Below the pieces are notes generated by a model. That model was not told the DNA's origin. It searched no databases and worked only from the letters and a program-made list of their open reading frames with translations. Shown piece by piece: positions 29,295-39,938 of a stretch of DNA of 64,000 nucleotides (within the stretch, counting starts at the first letter, position 1; every line of letters begins with the position of its first letter). The stretch lies in assembly GCA_963805405.1 (NCBI GenBank), contig CAWDUC010000020.1, forward strand, positions 1,426,001 to 1,490,000. Reading direction: 5' to 3'. Position numbers and translations under genes: made by a program. The stretch is from JAEUMG01 sp963805405. GTDB taxonomy: Bacteria; Pseudomonadota; Alphaproteobacteria; Rhizobiales; Aestuariivirgaceae.

Positions 29295-31021
29295 TCGCTC
29301 GATGTCAGCCAGCGTGAAGCGCACATAGGTCGGGCGACCGTGATTGCATTGGCCTGAATTCGGCGTGCGTTCCATTTCGCGCAGCAACGCGTTCATTTCT
29401 TCGGCTTTCAACACACGACCCGAGCGCACCGAGTGGTGGCAGGCGATGGTCGCGAGCAGATGATTGATGCGCTCCTCGACGGTCTCCGCGCTGTCGAAGG
29501 CCGCAAGCTCATCAGAAAGATCACGCAGCATCCCGGCAATGCGTGCGCCACCGAGCGCGCTCGGAATCTCGCGCACCAGGATGGTGCTGTCGCCGAAACG
29601 ATCGATCACCAGGCCGGCTTGAGCAAGAAGTTCGGCCGCATCCGCGAGCCGTTCAGCAGCCGCGGCATCGAGTTCGACAAGTTCGGGCACCAGCAAGGGC
29701 TGGGTGGGGATGGCTCTACGCGCATATTCGACCTTAAGCTTCTCGTAGACGATACGCTCATGCGCGGCATGCTGGTCGACAATGACGATGCCGTCGCCGG
29801 TCTGGCTGACAATGTAGTTCTGATGGAATTGCGCGCGCGCGACGCCCAGCGGGTGATCTGGAACACTTTCCGATAGAGGCTCGGCGACAACTGCGCTCAG
29901 CGCGCCGTCGAGCAGGAAGGCGGATTGCGCTTCGGCGAAGCCCTGGGGCGCCGATGCCGCAAAACTTGCTTCGACCATCTGGCGCGATGGCGGCGGCGAT
30001 CGCATGGTCCCGGCGAGCGATGACGAACTGCGCCGCGCGCCCTGCGCCTAGAGGCCTCGCGGATGGCGCCGACGATCAATCCGCGAACCAAGCCGCCATC
30101 GCGAAAGCGGACTTCGGCCTTGGCGGGGTGAACATTGACGTCGACGAATTGCGGTGCGCAGGAAATGAAGAGCACGACCGCCGGGAAACGCGCCCGCATC
30201 AGGACATCGGCATAGGCGCCCTTCACCGCGCCGGCGATGAGCTTGTCGCGCACCGGTCGGCCATTGACGAAAAGATACTGATGGCCGGCCTGGGCGCGAT
30301 GATAGGTCGGAAGACTAGCCCAGCCTTGCAGCGCAACGCCCTCGCGCATGGCATCAATCCTGACCGCATTGGCCATGAAGTCTGGCCCCATGATGCGTGC
30401 GACACGCTCCGCGGCATCGGCGGTTGCGGGGAGATCGAGCAGACGGCGATCGTCGCTCGCAAAGGAAAAGGCGATAGCGGGATGGGCAAGTGCGAGCCGC
30501 TTGACCGTCTCGACGGCTTCGGCGGTTTCGCCGCGCGTCGATTTCAGAAATTTCAGACGCGCCGGCACGGCGAAGAACAGGTCGCGCACTTCGATATCGG
30601 TGCCGCGGGCGAGCGCTGCCGGTTGCACCCCCTCCTTGCGGCCGCCAGCGAGCTTGATGGCATGAGCCTCGGCGGCGCCGAAAGCGCGGCTCGCAATGCG
30701 CATACGGCTTACGGAACCGATCGAGGGCAACGCCTCGCCGCGAAAGCCAAGCGTCGCGATCTCGATCAGATCGTCGTCGCCTAGCTTCGAGGTTGCGTGG
30801 CGCTCGACTGCGAGATCGAGTTCCTCGGGCGACATGCCGTGGCCGTCATCGGTGATGCGGATCAACGTGCGGCCGCCATCGCGGAAGATCACGTCGATGG
30901 CGGTCGCGCCGGCATCGATTGCGTTTTCGACGAGTTCCTTGACGACGGACGCACCGCGCTCGACCACCTCGCCGGCGGCGATGCGGTTTATGGTTCCCTC
31001 GGCGAGGCGGCGAATACGCAT
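29277..31021 (-). CDS. mutL: DNA mismatch repair endonuclease MutL (frameshifted)
   Basis: About 580 residues. The N-terminal GHKL ATPase begins MRIRRLAEGTINRIAAGEVV, with ENAIDAGATAIDV, DDGHGM and TLGFRGEALPSIGSV. The C-terminal dimerisation domain has the endonuclease motif DQHAAHERIVYEKLK plus ACHHSVRSGRVL and CNHGRPT, so it is the nicking type of MutL. The frame changes near 30034 in the linker; this break fits one missing base. In motif I the residue after VVER is Gly where most MutL proteins have Pro (VVERPASVVKEL). mutS is not in the window. Confidence 0.92.
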
Positions 31022-31158
31022 GACCCGTGAAGATAGCCGATTCCGGCGGATGAGGCCAAAGGCCGAAGCCGGACGAGTGGGCGGCTGTCGGGTGGATTCA
31101 CGCCCTCGCCCGGCGCTACCCGCCACCCTCTCCCAAGAGGGGAGAAGAATATCTCGGG

Positions 31159-32505
31159 TTAATTCGCGCTCTGCTTCGGGCCAAGCCCCTTGGGCCGGCC
31201 GACGACCGTTACGATCATCTTCTCGGGATCAATCAGTCGCTTCGCCTGTGCCTTGACCTGGTCGAGCGTAACCGCATCCACCCGCCCATTGCGCTTGTTG
31301 ATGTAATCGATTCCCAGATTATCCTGCTGGATGGCGAGCAACTGGCTGGCAATCTTGGCGTTTGAATCGAAGCGCAGGGCATAGGAGCCGGTGAGGTAGG
31401 TCTTGGCTTCGTCGAGTTCACGCTGGGTCGGTCCCTCCTCGGCAAAGCGCTTCATCACCGATTTGACGACATCGAGGGCTTCTCCGGCCTTTTCATTGCG
31501 CGTGCCGAGGCTGCCGATCACGAGGCCGGCGTGATCGAGCGGGTAAAGGCCCATGCTGACGCCGTAAGTGAGGCCCCGCTGCTCGCGGACCTCGTCGGTC
31601 AAGCGCGAGCCGAAGCCGCCCCCGCCGAGGATCTCGGTCATGATGTAAGCCGGGATAAAATCGGGATCATCGCGCTGGATCCCGGGACTGCCGAATACGA
31701 TGATGCTCTGTGGCATGTCGCGATCGATCGTCTCGAGCGACGGGCCTGGCGCTGCCAGTGCTTCCGCCGGTTGGGCCGGCGACGCCTGATCAGGGAGCGC
31801 GCCGAAGGTCTCGTCGAGAAATTTCTTGAGGGTTTCGGCGTCGATATCGCCGACGACGGAAATGAGGAGGCCCTGGCGGGTGAACAGCCGGGAATGGAGA
31901 TCGCGCAAATCCTGCGTGGTAATCTTGGCAATAGTCTCCGGCGTACCGTCAGCCTCGCGACCATAAGGATGATCGCCGAAGGTGCGCTTCATCCAGGCGC
32001 GCGATGCGATCGTCTCAGGCTCTTCGAGGTCCTGGCGCGCGCTGACGAGGAACTGGCCACGCACGCGCTCCATCGGCTCCTCGTCAAAGCGTGGCGACGT
32101 GATCGCAAGCTTCAACAGCCGGAAAGCTTCGTCACGATTGCTCGACAGTGTCTGGAAGGAGCCTTCAAAAGAATCGCGGTCGGAACTGAACGACATCTTC
32201 ATCGCCAGTTCGCTCGCCTTCGCTTGGAAGCTCTTTGAATCCAGGTCGCCGGCGCCCTCGTCGAGCATGCCGGTGAGGAAATTGGCGAGGCCTTCCTTGC
32301 CCGCTGGATCAAGTGCCGCACCACCCTTGAAGGAAAAATTCATGGCGATGAGCGGGATGGTGGGGCTTTGAACAAGCCACGCCTTGATACCGCCGGGGCT
32401 AGTCACTTCCTGGATTTCGATGGCGCGGGCTGGAAGGACCATCGCGACCATCTGAAGCGCCGCGACGATGACGATGCAGCGCAAGCCGGAGATCAAATGC
32501 GACAT
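31159..32505 (-). CDS. M16 family peptidase-like protein, non-catalytic partner
   Basis: About 448 residues with a signal peptide (LRCIVIVAALQMVAMVLPARA). It has the M16 fold but lacks the zinc-binding HxxEH: the equivalent segment reads GLANFLTGMLDEGAGD. The second half keeps GGFGSRLTDEVREQRGLTYG, the R/Y motif needed to complete an active site in the partner. In two-subunit M16 peptidases one chain supplies zinc and the other substrate contacts; this chain should pair with the product of the gene 11 bases upstream. Location is periplasmic. Confidence 0.88.
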   Translation of the reverse strand: MSHLISGLRCIVIVAALQMVAMVLPARAIEIQEVTSPGGIKAWLVQSPTIPLIAMNFSFKGGAALDPAGKEGLANFLTGMLDEGAGDLDSKSFQAKASELAMKMSFSSDRDSFEGSFQTLSSNRDEAFRLLKLAITSPRFDEEPMERVRGQFLVSARQDLEEPETIASRAWMKRTFGDHPYGREADGTPETIAKITTQDLRDLHSRLFTRQGLLISVVGDIDAETLKKFLDETFGALPDQASPAQPAEALAAPGPSLETIDRDMPQSIIVFGSPGIQRDDPDFIPAYIMTEILGGGGFGSRLTDEVREQRGLTYGVSMGLYPLDHAGLVIGSLGTRNEKAGEALDVVKSVMKRFAEEGPTQRELDEAKTYLTGSYALRFDSNAKIASQLLAIQQDNLGIDYINKRNGRVDAVTLDQVKAQAKRLIDPEKMIVTVVGRPKGLGPKQSAN

Positions 32506-32516
32506 GATATGAACTC

Positions 32517-33921
32517 TCAATGCTGGGTGGCGCTGTCGAGCGCGGCCGGGTTCGGCGTTACGCCGCCGTTGGGATGGTCGCCCGGGAGCAGAAGTCCGGT
32601 CGCCGAGCGGCGCTGATCGAGAATATGCTGGGCCGCCGCTTTGACCTGTTCGGCCGTGATCGCTTCGATGCGCTGCGGCCATTCGAGAACGTCCTCGACG
32701 GTTTGCCCGGTCGTCAAGGCTTCGCCAAAACTACGCGCCAGCGCTGCCTGGCTATCGAGCGCGTAAACTGATGCGGCGACGAGACGCTTCTTGGCGCGCG
32801 CAAGCTCCTCGGGGGTGACACCGTTCTTCACAATTTCATCGAGGACGGCGTCGATCTCTGCTTCAACATGGGCAATATCAGCAGCCGGCGCGGGTGCTCC
32901 ATAGACCGAGAACGTACCGCTATCGAGGCCGTCACCCGAATACCACGCGCCGACATAGGCAGCGACGCGGTCGTCGACAACAAGCTTGCGGTACAAGCCG
33001 GCTGGTGGAGCCGCCGCCGGCTATCTCGGCGAGAAGATCGAGTGCTTCGGCCTCGCCAGCAGTGTCGGTTGCATAAGACGGCGCGAGATAGGCGCGCTGC
33101 AGCATCGGGGACGCGGTGCGATCATCTTTGAGGATGACACGCCGGGCGGCGATGGGTTCGGGCTCCGGGGTGCGCAGGCGCGGCTTGGGGACGAAGGTAT
33201 TCTTCAGGGAACCGTAGTACTTCTCGGCGAGGGCTTTCACTTCGTCCGACGTCACGTCGCCGGCAACAATCAGCACGGCATTAGCCGGCGTATAGAAGGT
33301 CCGGTAAAAATCGATCGCTTCCTGCCGGTTGAGGGTCTTCATCTCGTCCATCCAGCCGATGACCGGCTTCTGATACGGATGGGCGTTATAGAGAACCGAA
33401 TCGAGCTGTTCGCCGAGCAGGCTTGACGGGTCATTATCGATTCGCTCGCGGCGTTCTTCGAGGATAACTTCGCGTTCCGGCAGAACCGTCTCATCCTTGA
33501 GCACCAGGTTCTGCATACGATCGGCTTCGAGGTCCATCATCAGACCGAGCTGTTCCTTGGCGATGCGCTGGAAATAGCCGGTATAGTCGCGCGTGGTGAA
33601 GGCATTGCCATCACCACCATTAATACGAATCAGCCGGTCCAGCTCGCCGGCCGGATGCTTCGGCGTGCCCTTGAACATCAAATGCTCGAGGAAATGCGCG
33701 ATGCCTGCTTCGCCCATCGGCTCATCGGCGGAACCAACCTTGTAATAGACCATATGGGTTACTACCGGAGCGCGATGATCCGGAATGACGACGACCTGCA
33801 TGCCGTTCTCAAGCGTGAAGGTCGAGACATCCTTTATGATCGGCTCGGCCGATACCTGCCCTGCGAGGGACAAACCCAAACCGACAACCGTGACGAGTAG
33901 CAATCTGCGCATTGCGGACAT
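32517..33921 (-). CDS. M16 family zinc peptidase, catalytic subunit (frameshifted)
   Basis: About 467 residues with a signal peptide (RRLLLVTVVGLGLSLAG). The inverted zinc motif HFLEH occurs in GIAHFLEHLMFKGT, with the distal Glu in VLPEREVILEERRERID, so it is catalytic. The frame changes near 32994; dropping one base gives GGSTSRLYRKLVVDDRVAAY. It starts after an AGGT site. Together with the following non-catalytic gene it forms the usual Rhizobiales pair. Substrates are probably signal or periplasmic peptides, but this is not shown. Confidence 0.9.
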
Positions 33922-34009
33922 TCTGACCTCATGCTTGCGCGGCGAGCGTCATTAAATCGCGCATAGGCGCGCCCGCGTCCACTGAACTTTCGGTAATAAG
34001 TCGACGACC

Positions 34010-34586
34010 TCAGTCGTCTTTGAACATGTCGCCCATGTTCCAGATGGTGCCATACTTCGGATCGGCAGATCGTTTGGCCGCAGCCTCAGCCTTGCGAAGC
34101 TCGTCGTTGAGGACACCTACCGGCTTGGGCTTGCCATTGGGATAGGTCTTGGAAATGCCGTAGCGGGCGTAAGCATCGTCAATCGTTGCGGGCTTCTGCT
34201 CGTCGGTCGACGCGGTTTGGGTGGCCGTCGCGGAAGCATCAGCCGTCTTCACGGGTTTGGGGGCCGCAACGACCGGGTCGGTCGAGGCGGTCATGACCGG
34301 TTCGTCGGTTGCCGTCTCCTCGACGTCCGCTGGGGCGGCCGAAACCGCGCGAAGTCTTGGTCGTGACTTGCTTTGCCTGGTTCGGCGTTCCGTATTCGGT
34401 GATCTGGCCCGTCGGCTGTTTCAACTGAAGGTCCGGCGGCATGGAGAGCGCCTGGTTGACGCGAACGGAGTTCTCGTCGGGGGAAGTCTTGCCGACGCCC
34501 AAAGTGTCGGAAAACTGGGTTTCCGTGCAGGCGCCCAAACCTACCAGCACGGCCAGACTCAGGGCGGTTCCCATCATCATTTTCAT
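34010..34586 (-). CDS. DUF3035 lipoprotein (frameshifted)
   Basis: About 191 residues. The signal peptide ends in the lipobox LVGLGAC, so the mature protein is probably lipid-anchored. The DUF3035 core is visible as PDENSVRVNQALSMPPDLQL. After a low-complexity Ala/Thr/Pro stretch the tail reads AAKRSADPKYGTIWNMGDMF. The frame changes near 34349 and fits one extra base. The gene lies just downstream of lspA, whose product matures lipoproteins, a conserved neighbourhood in this order. Function is unknown. Confidence 0.8.
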
Positions 34587-34659
34587 GATCGTGCCTATCC
34601 CCTCATTCCCGCTTGCTTATCCGTCCCTAATGACTGGGCAATCGGGCAATTCCGTGGCT

Positions 34660-35184
34660 TTAACGGCGGCCTGCCGTTGCGACAAACTCATAGAACAACA
34701 ACGCCGCGCCGGCAACGATGGCCACATCGGCGAGGTTAAAGATATACCAGCTGAAGTCGCCAACGTGAAAATGGAAGAAATCGGCTACGGCGCCGTAAAG
34801 TGCCCGATCCAGTGCGTTCGCCAAGGCACCACCAATAACCAATCCCAAGGCTGTCGCGGTAACCGGGCGAAGCGTGCGCGCACTCCAGACCCAGAGAATC
34901 GCCGAGACAACGATGCTGACACCAATGAGCAGCCATTGCGCCTGCCAGGCATGGCTGGTGAGCCAGCCATAGGAGATGCCGCGATTCCAGGCTAGCACGA
35001 CTTCGAAGAAGGGCAAGATCGTAACGGGCTGCCGGCCGGCAATGTCGAAGATATGCAGCAGCCACCACTTAAGGCATTGGTCGAGCGCAAAGCCGATCGC
35101 GGCAAAGGAAATCGTCAGGACCGAGAGATGGCCCCACAGAAACGGGCCGCGCCTCACGCGGTGCGTCCGAAACGCTTGTCCCAT
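34660..35184 (-). CDS. lspA: Lipoprotein signal peptidase (signal peptidase II)
   Basis: A 174-residue inner-membrane aspartyl protease with four helices that cleaves prolipoproteins before the lipidated Cys. The catalytic Asp residues lie in GGALANALDRALYGAVADFF and FNLADVAIV. WNRGISYGWL is the usual substrate-groove motif. The 5' end overlaps ileS by about 31 bases, implying translational coupling. Confidence 0.93.
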   Translation of the reverse strand: MGQAFRTHRVRRGPFLWGHLSVLTISFAAIGFALDQCLKWWLLHIFDIAGRQPVTILPFFEVVLAWNRGISYGWLTSHAWQAQWLLIGVSIVVSAILWVWSARTLRPVTATALGLVIGGALANALDRALYGAVADFFHFHVGDFSWYIFNLADVAIVAGAALLFYEFVATAGRR

Positions 35185-38073
35185 TCGCGCACGGCTTCTG
35201 CATCGCGCGGGGTGATATCCGGGAACTCCGGGTCGCTGCCGACTTCAGGACTGATCTTCCAGGAGCGCGCGCATTTCTTGCCCTGTGCCGGCTTGAAGAC
35301 GACGGCAACGCCTTTGACGGCGTCGAGCCGGAAAGCATCGGCGGGCCCATCGCCCTCGATCAGGCGCGCATCGGAGGTGATCGAGATCTCGGCGAGATCG
35401 ACACCCGCAAGCGCTGCGAGGTAATCGGGGTTCGAGATGTAGACTTCGGGTGCGGCTTCAAGTGCCGAGCCGATGGTCTTCTTCACCTGCCGCTCTATTT
35501 CGAGCGCGCCGGTGATGACGCTGCGCACATCCCTGATCTTTTCCCATTTCGCGGCGAGATCGGGATCGTGCCATTCGTCGGGAGTTCTGGCGAAGGGCAT
35601 GACGTGCACGGACGATCCCTCGCCGCCGAAGCGGGACAGCCAGACCTCTTCCATGGTGAAACTCATGATCGGCGCCCACCAGGTGACGAGGCAATGGAAG
35701 AGCTGGTCCATCACGGTGCGGCAGGAACGCCGGCGCAGACCGGACCAGGGATCGCAGTAAAGCGAATCCTTCCTGATATCGAAATAGAAGGCGGAGAGGT
35801 CCGACGTCATGAAGTTGTTTAGCGCGGAATAGATGCGCTTGTAGTCATAGACCTCGTAGGCTTTGCGGATCGTCGCGTCGAGCTCATGCAGCCTATGCAG
35901 GATATAGCGCTCGAGTTCCGGCATGTCGGAGGCGTAGACCTGCTCCCAGTCCTTCAAACCCTCGAGCGCGCCCAGGATATAGCGCATGGTGTTGCGGAGC
36001 TTGCGATAGGCTTCAACATTGGTCTTGAGGATTTCCGGCCCGATGCGCTGATCATCGGCATAATCCGACGAGGCAACCCAGAGCCGCAGGATATCGGCTC
36101 CCGACTGCTTGATCACATCCTGCGGGAAGGTCTGGTTGCCGAGCGACTTCGACATCTTGCGGCCGTCCTCGGCCATGGTGAAGCCGTGGGTGATCAGTTG
36201 ATCGTAAGGCGCACGCCCCCTCGTCCCGCAGGATTCGAGCAACGAGGAGTGGAACCAGCCGCGATGCTGGTCGGAGCCTTCGAGATAGACATCAGCCGGC
36301 CATTTGAGATCGGGGCGCTGCTCCAGCACAAACGCGTGCGTGCAGCCTGATTCGAACCAGACGTCGAGAATGTCGTCGATCTTCTCCCAGTCGTTCGCCT
36401 TGCGGCCGAGAAAACGCTCGGCAGCATCGGCGGCGAACCAGGCATCGGCACCTTCCTCGGCGAAGGCCTCGACGATGCGGTCGTTAACGGCTTCATCCTT
36501 CAATACTTCGCCGGTTGCCTTGTTGACGAAGACGGCGATCGGCACGCCCCAGGCGCGCTGGCGTGAGATGACCCAGTCGGGGCGCTGCTCGATCATGCCG
36601 CGAAGGCGGTTCTGGCCGGCGGGCGGGAAGAATTCCGTGACGTCGATCGCAGCAAGAGCTTTGGCACGCAGGCCGTCCGGCTCGCCGTCACCCATGGAGA
36701 TGAACCATTGCGGCGTGTTGCGGAAGATGATCGGCTTCTTCGAGCGCCAGGAATGTGGATATTGATGCTTGAGACGGCCGCGGGCCACCAGCATGCCGGC
36801 ATCGATCAAGGCCTTGATGACGGCGTCATTGGCATCGCCCTTCTCGCCCTTGTCGGTGAGGACGCGCTTGCCTTCGAAGCCCGGCGCTTCGTCGGTGAAG
36901 AAACCGTCGGCGTCAACGGTGAAGGGAATGCGCGTGTCGATGCTCTTCAGCCTTAGCAGCATTAGCTTCCCATATCTCGAAGTCATCCGTGCCGTGGCCC
37001 GGTGCGGTATGCACGAAGCCGGTGCCGGCGTCCTCTGTGACGTGATCGCCTTCAAGGAGCGGAACAGCGAATCCGTATCCCAACTTTGCCAAAGGATGAG
37101 AGCACGCAGTCACCTTCCGGATGTCGATATCTGAAACACGAGAATAGGAATCCACCCGTGCCTGCTTCATTACTTCTGCGGCAAGGCTGTCGGCTAGAAT
37201 GAACCTGTCACCAGACTTAACCCAATTCTCCGGCGGCGCTTCTGATACTCGATACAGACCGTAGCTGATTTTTGGCGAGTAAGCGATTGCCCGGTTTCCA
37301 GGTATCGTCCAGGGAGTTGTCGTCCAAATGACAACAGAAGCCTGATTGTCGCCATACAATAGGTCAGCGGTTGCCTTGTCGGCAACACCATGAACCGGAA
37401 ACTTCACGTAGATCGTGTCCGACGTGTAGTCCTGATACTCGATCTCGGCTTCGGCGAGCGCGGTCTTCTCGACCACCGACCACATGACCGGCTTGGAGCC
37501 GCGATAGAGTTGGCCCGATTTGGCAAATTTCATCAGCTCGCGGACGATCAAGGATTCCGACGAGAAATCCATCGTCGCATAGCGTCCGTCCCAGTCGCCG
37601 ATTACCCCTAAGCGCTCGAACTCGTCGCGCTGGACCTTCATCCAGTGCGCGGCGAAGTCACGGCACTCCTGGCGGAATTCGTTGATCGGCACCGCGTCCT
37701 TGTTCTTACCCTTGGCGCGATACTGTTCCTCGATCTTCCATTCGATCGGCAGGCCGTGGCAATCCCAGCCCGGCACATAGTTCGAATCGAAGCCCATCAT
37801 CTGGCGCGACTTGGTGACGATGTCTTTCAGGATCTTGTTGAGCGCGTGGCCGATATGGATGTTGCCATTGGCATAGGGCGGCCCGTCATGCAGCACGAAG
37901 AGCGGCCTGCCTTTGCTTTCGGCGCGCAGGCGCTTGTAGAGGCCCATATCCTGCCAGCGCTTGAGGAGCTCCGGTTCCTTCACCGGCAGGCCGGCCTTCA
38001 TCGGGAAGGCGGTCTTGGGCAGGAACAGGGTCTCGCGATAGTCGCGGGCGGACGTTTCGTTCATGTCGTTCAT
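35154..38073 (-). CDS. ileS: Isoleucine--tRNA ligase (frameshifted)
   Basis: About 970 residues of a class I synthetase. HIGH is present in NGNIHIGHALNKIL and KMSKS in DGRKMSKSLGN; the editing domain has TTTPWTIPGNRAIAY and GTGFVHTAPGHGTDDF. The frame changes near 36951; removing one base joins WEANAAK to LKSIDTRIPFTVDADG. The C-terminal zinc finger of many bacterial IleRS proteins is degenerate here, with only one Cys (KKCARSWKISPEVG), as in other Alphaproteobacteria. ATGs at 38073 and 38064 are both possible starts. Confidence 0.93.
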
Positions 38074-38204
38074 GTCGGGGGCAAATCAGGGTTTAAAATC
38101 GCGGGCGTTGTAACAGCGATTGGCGGAGTGAGAAAGGGCGGCCGAAATTAACCAAAAGGCCCGGCATGCCAGGAAGTCTACTGACATATTTGGACAATTA
38201 ATCC

Positions 38205-38233
38205 TTGAAATCTGCTTTGGGTCATCTTAAATT
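38205..38233 (+). promoter_or_regulatory. Candidate sigma-70 promoter for the heme-type adenylate cyclase
   Basis: TTGAAA at 38205-38210, a 17-base spacer and TAAATT at 38228-38233. Transcription would begin about 30 bases before the ATG at 38272, with an AGAGGAAGG ribosome site between. The surrounding sequence is AT-richer than the flanking genes. Confidence 0.5.
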
Positions 38234-38271
38234 CGAACATAAGACGAACGAACAGAGGAAGGTCGCCATTC

Positions 38272-39918
38272 ATGATTATTCAGGTTCAGTCGGATAGGCT
38301 TGAGGCTTCACAACCCGAAGAGCTGCCTATGACTGAAGCCAAGAAGAACGAGCGGACCGGCCTGCCCGGCTGGGCCGTGGTCATCGCGGTGCTCGCCCTG
38401 CTGCTCGGCCTGCCCTTGGTGGTGTGGACTGATGTTCGCAACCTTTCAGAGCAATCGCTCCTGCAGCAATCGACGAACCTCAATTCGGTGATCAGCAGCG
38501 TGCGCGCCTATTACGCCAAGAATGTCGTGGCACGGGTGCTCGCCTCCCCCGACAAGACGCAGGTCATCCACAATTACCATGATGTCGAGGGCGCCATTCC
38601 GATCCCGGCAACGCTGTCGCTCGAACTCGGCAAGGTCATCAGCGAACAGCAGGGCGACATCACCTATCGCTTCGTCTCGGATTATCCGTTCAAAGGCCGA
38701 GAGGCGCATGCGCTCGATACCTTCGAGATGGACGCGCTGGGCAAGCTGCGCGCGGATCCGAAGCAGAAGATCACCGATGTCTCGTGGGCGAATTTCCACG
38801 GCAAGGTGCGCCTCGTCGCACCTGTGCTGATGAGCGAGGCCTGCGTCACCTGCCACAATGCGCGCCCGGACAGCCCCAAGCACGACTGGAAGGTTGGCGA
38901 CGTGCGCGGCATCCAGGAAATCATCATCGACCAGCCGATCGCCGCCAATATCCTCTCCTTCAAATGGCTGCTCGCCTATTTCGCGGCGATGGCGATCGTG
39001 GGTCTTGGTTTCGTGTTCTGGCAGAACCGGCAGGCGAAACTGATCTCCGGCATGAACAAGGAACTCGAGAGCAACAACGCCTTCCTCGCCTCGGTGTCGC
39101 TCAAGATCTCGCGCTATCTCTCGCCGCAGCTCTACAAGAGCATCTTCGCCGGCGAGAAGGACGTGACGATCCAGACGGAGCGCAAAAAGCTCACGATCTT
39201 CTTCTCGGACATCAAAGACTTCACGGCGACGACCGAGCAACTCGAGCCGGAAGAGATCACCCTCCTCCTCAACGAGTACTTCACCGAGATGTCGAAGATC
39301 GCCGCGGAGCATGGCGGTACCGTCGACAAATTCATCGGCGATGCCATCCTGATCTTCTTCGGCGATCCCGAGACCAAGGGCGTCGCTGAGGATGCCCGCG
39401 CGTGCCTGCGCATGGCGCTCGCCATGCAGGGCAAGATCTCGGAACTCAATGCGCGCTGGCGCAGCGAAGGCACCGAGAAGCCATTCCGGGTGCGCATGGG
39501 CATCAATACCGGCTTCTGCAATGTCGGCAATTTCGGCAGCGCCGATAGGATGGACTATACGATCATCGGTGCTGAAGCGAACCTCGCCGCGCGGCTGCAA
39601 TCGATCGCCGAACCGGGCCAGGTCATCCTCAGCTACGAAACCTATGCGCTGGTCCGCGACATGCTGAGCGGCCATGCGCTGGAACCGATCCGCATGAAGG
39701 GCATCTCGCATCCGGTCGTGCCGTATGTGATCGATGGCGTGATGGGCGATGAAGGCGTGACGCACAAGCTCTTCAGCGAGCATATGCCCGGGCTCGATCT
39801 CTATCTCGATCCTTCCGCCATGAATGCCGACGGCGCGGCGCGGGTGAAGGCCTTGCTGGAACAGGCGCTCGCCGCGATGGAGAGCGGCCGGCGCGGGCCG
39901 CATCCGCAAAGAACATAG
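38272..39918 (+). CDS. Membrane adenylate cyclase with periplasmic heme-c (CxxCH) sensor domain
   Basis: A 548-residue protein. A membrane helix near residues 34-52, then a periplasmic domain of the DUF3365/Tll0287-like type (about 60-220) with the heme-attachment motif Cys191-Val-Thr-Cys194-His195, a second helix (231-250), and a cytoplasmic class III cyclase. The cyclase has metal-binding Asp313 (FFSDIKDFT) and Asp358 (FIGDAILIFFGD), adenine-selecting Lys353 and Asp428 (RMDYTIIG), and Asn437/Arg441. It should couple periplasmic redox or gas binding at a c-type heme to cAMP synthesis; the ligand is inferred. A weaker in-frame start lies at 38329. Confidence 0.86.
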   Translation: MIIQVQSDRLEASQPEELPMTEAKKNERTGLPGWAVVIAVLALLLGLPLVVWTDVRNLSEQSLLQQSTNLNSVISSVRAYYAKNVVARVLASPDKTQVIHNYHDVEGAIPIPATLSLELGKVISEQQGDITYRFVSDYPFKGREAHALDTFEMDALGKLRADPKQKITDVSWANFHGKVRLVAPVLMSEACVTCHNARPDSPKHDWKVGDVRGIQEIIIDQPIAANILSFKWLLAYFAAMAIVGLGFVFWQNRQAKLISGMNKELESNNAFLASVSLKISRYLSPQLYKSIFAGEKDVTIQTERKKLTIFFSDIKDFTATTEQLEPEEITLLLNEYFTEMSKIAAEHGGTVDKFIGDAILIFFGDPETKGVAEDARACLRMALAMQGKISELNARWRSEGTEKPFRVRMGINTGFCNVGNFGSADRMDYTIIGAEANLAARLQSIAEPGQVILSYETYALVRDMLSGHALEPIRMKGISHPVVPYVIDGVMGDEGVTHKLFSEHMPGLDLYLDPSAMNADGAARVKALLEQALAAMESGRRGPHPQRT

Positions 39919-39938
39919 CGGCGGTTTCGGAGACGGCG

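Noticed and set aside
31022..31158. Small gene between mutL and the M16 genes
   Set aside because: The gap holds a short CTCTCCC/GGGGAGA hairpin typical of intergenic repeats and no supported frame.
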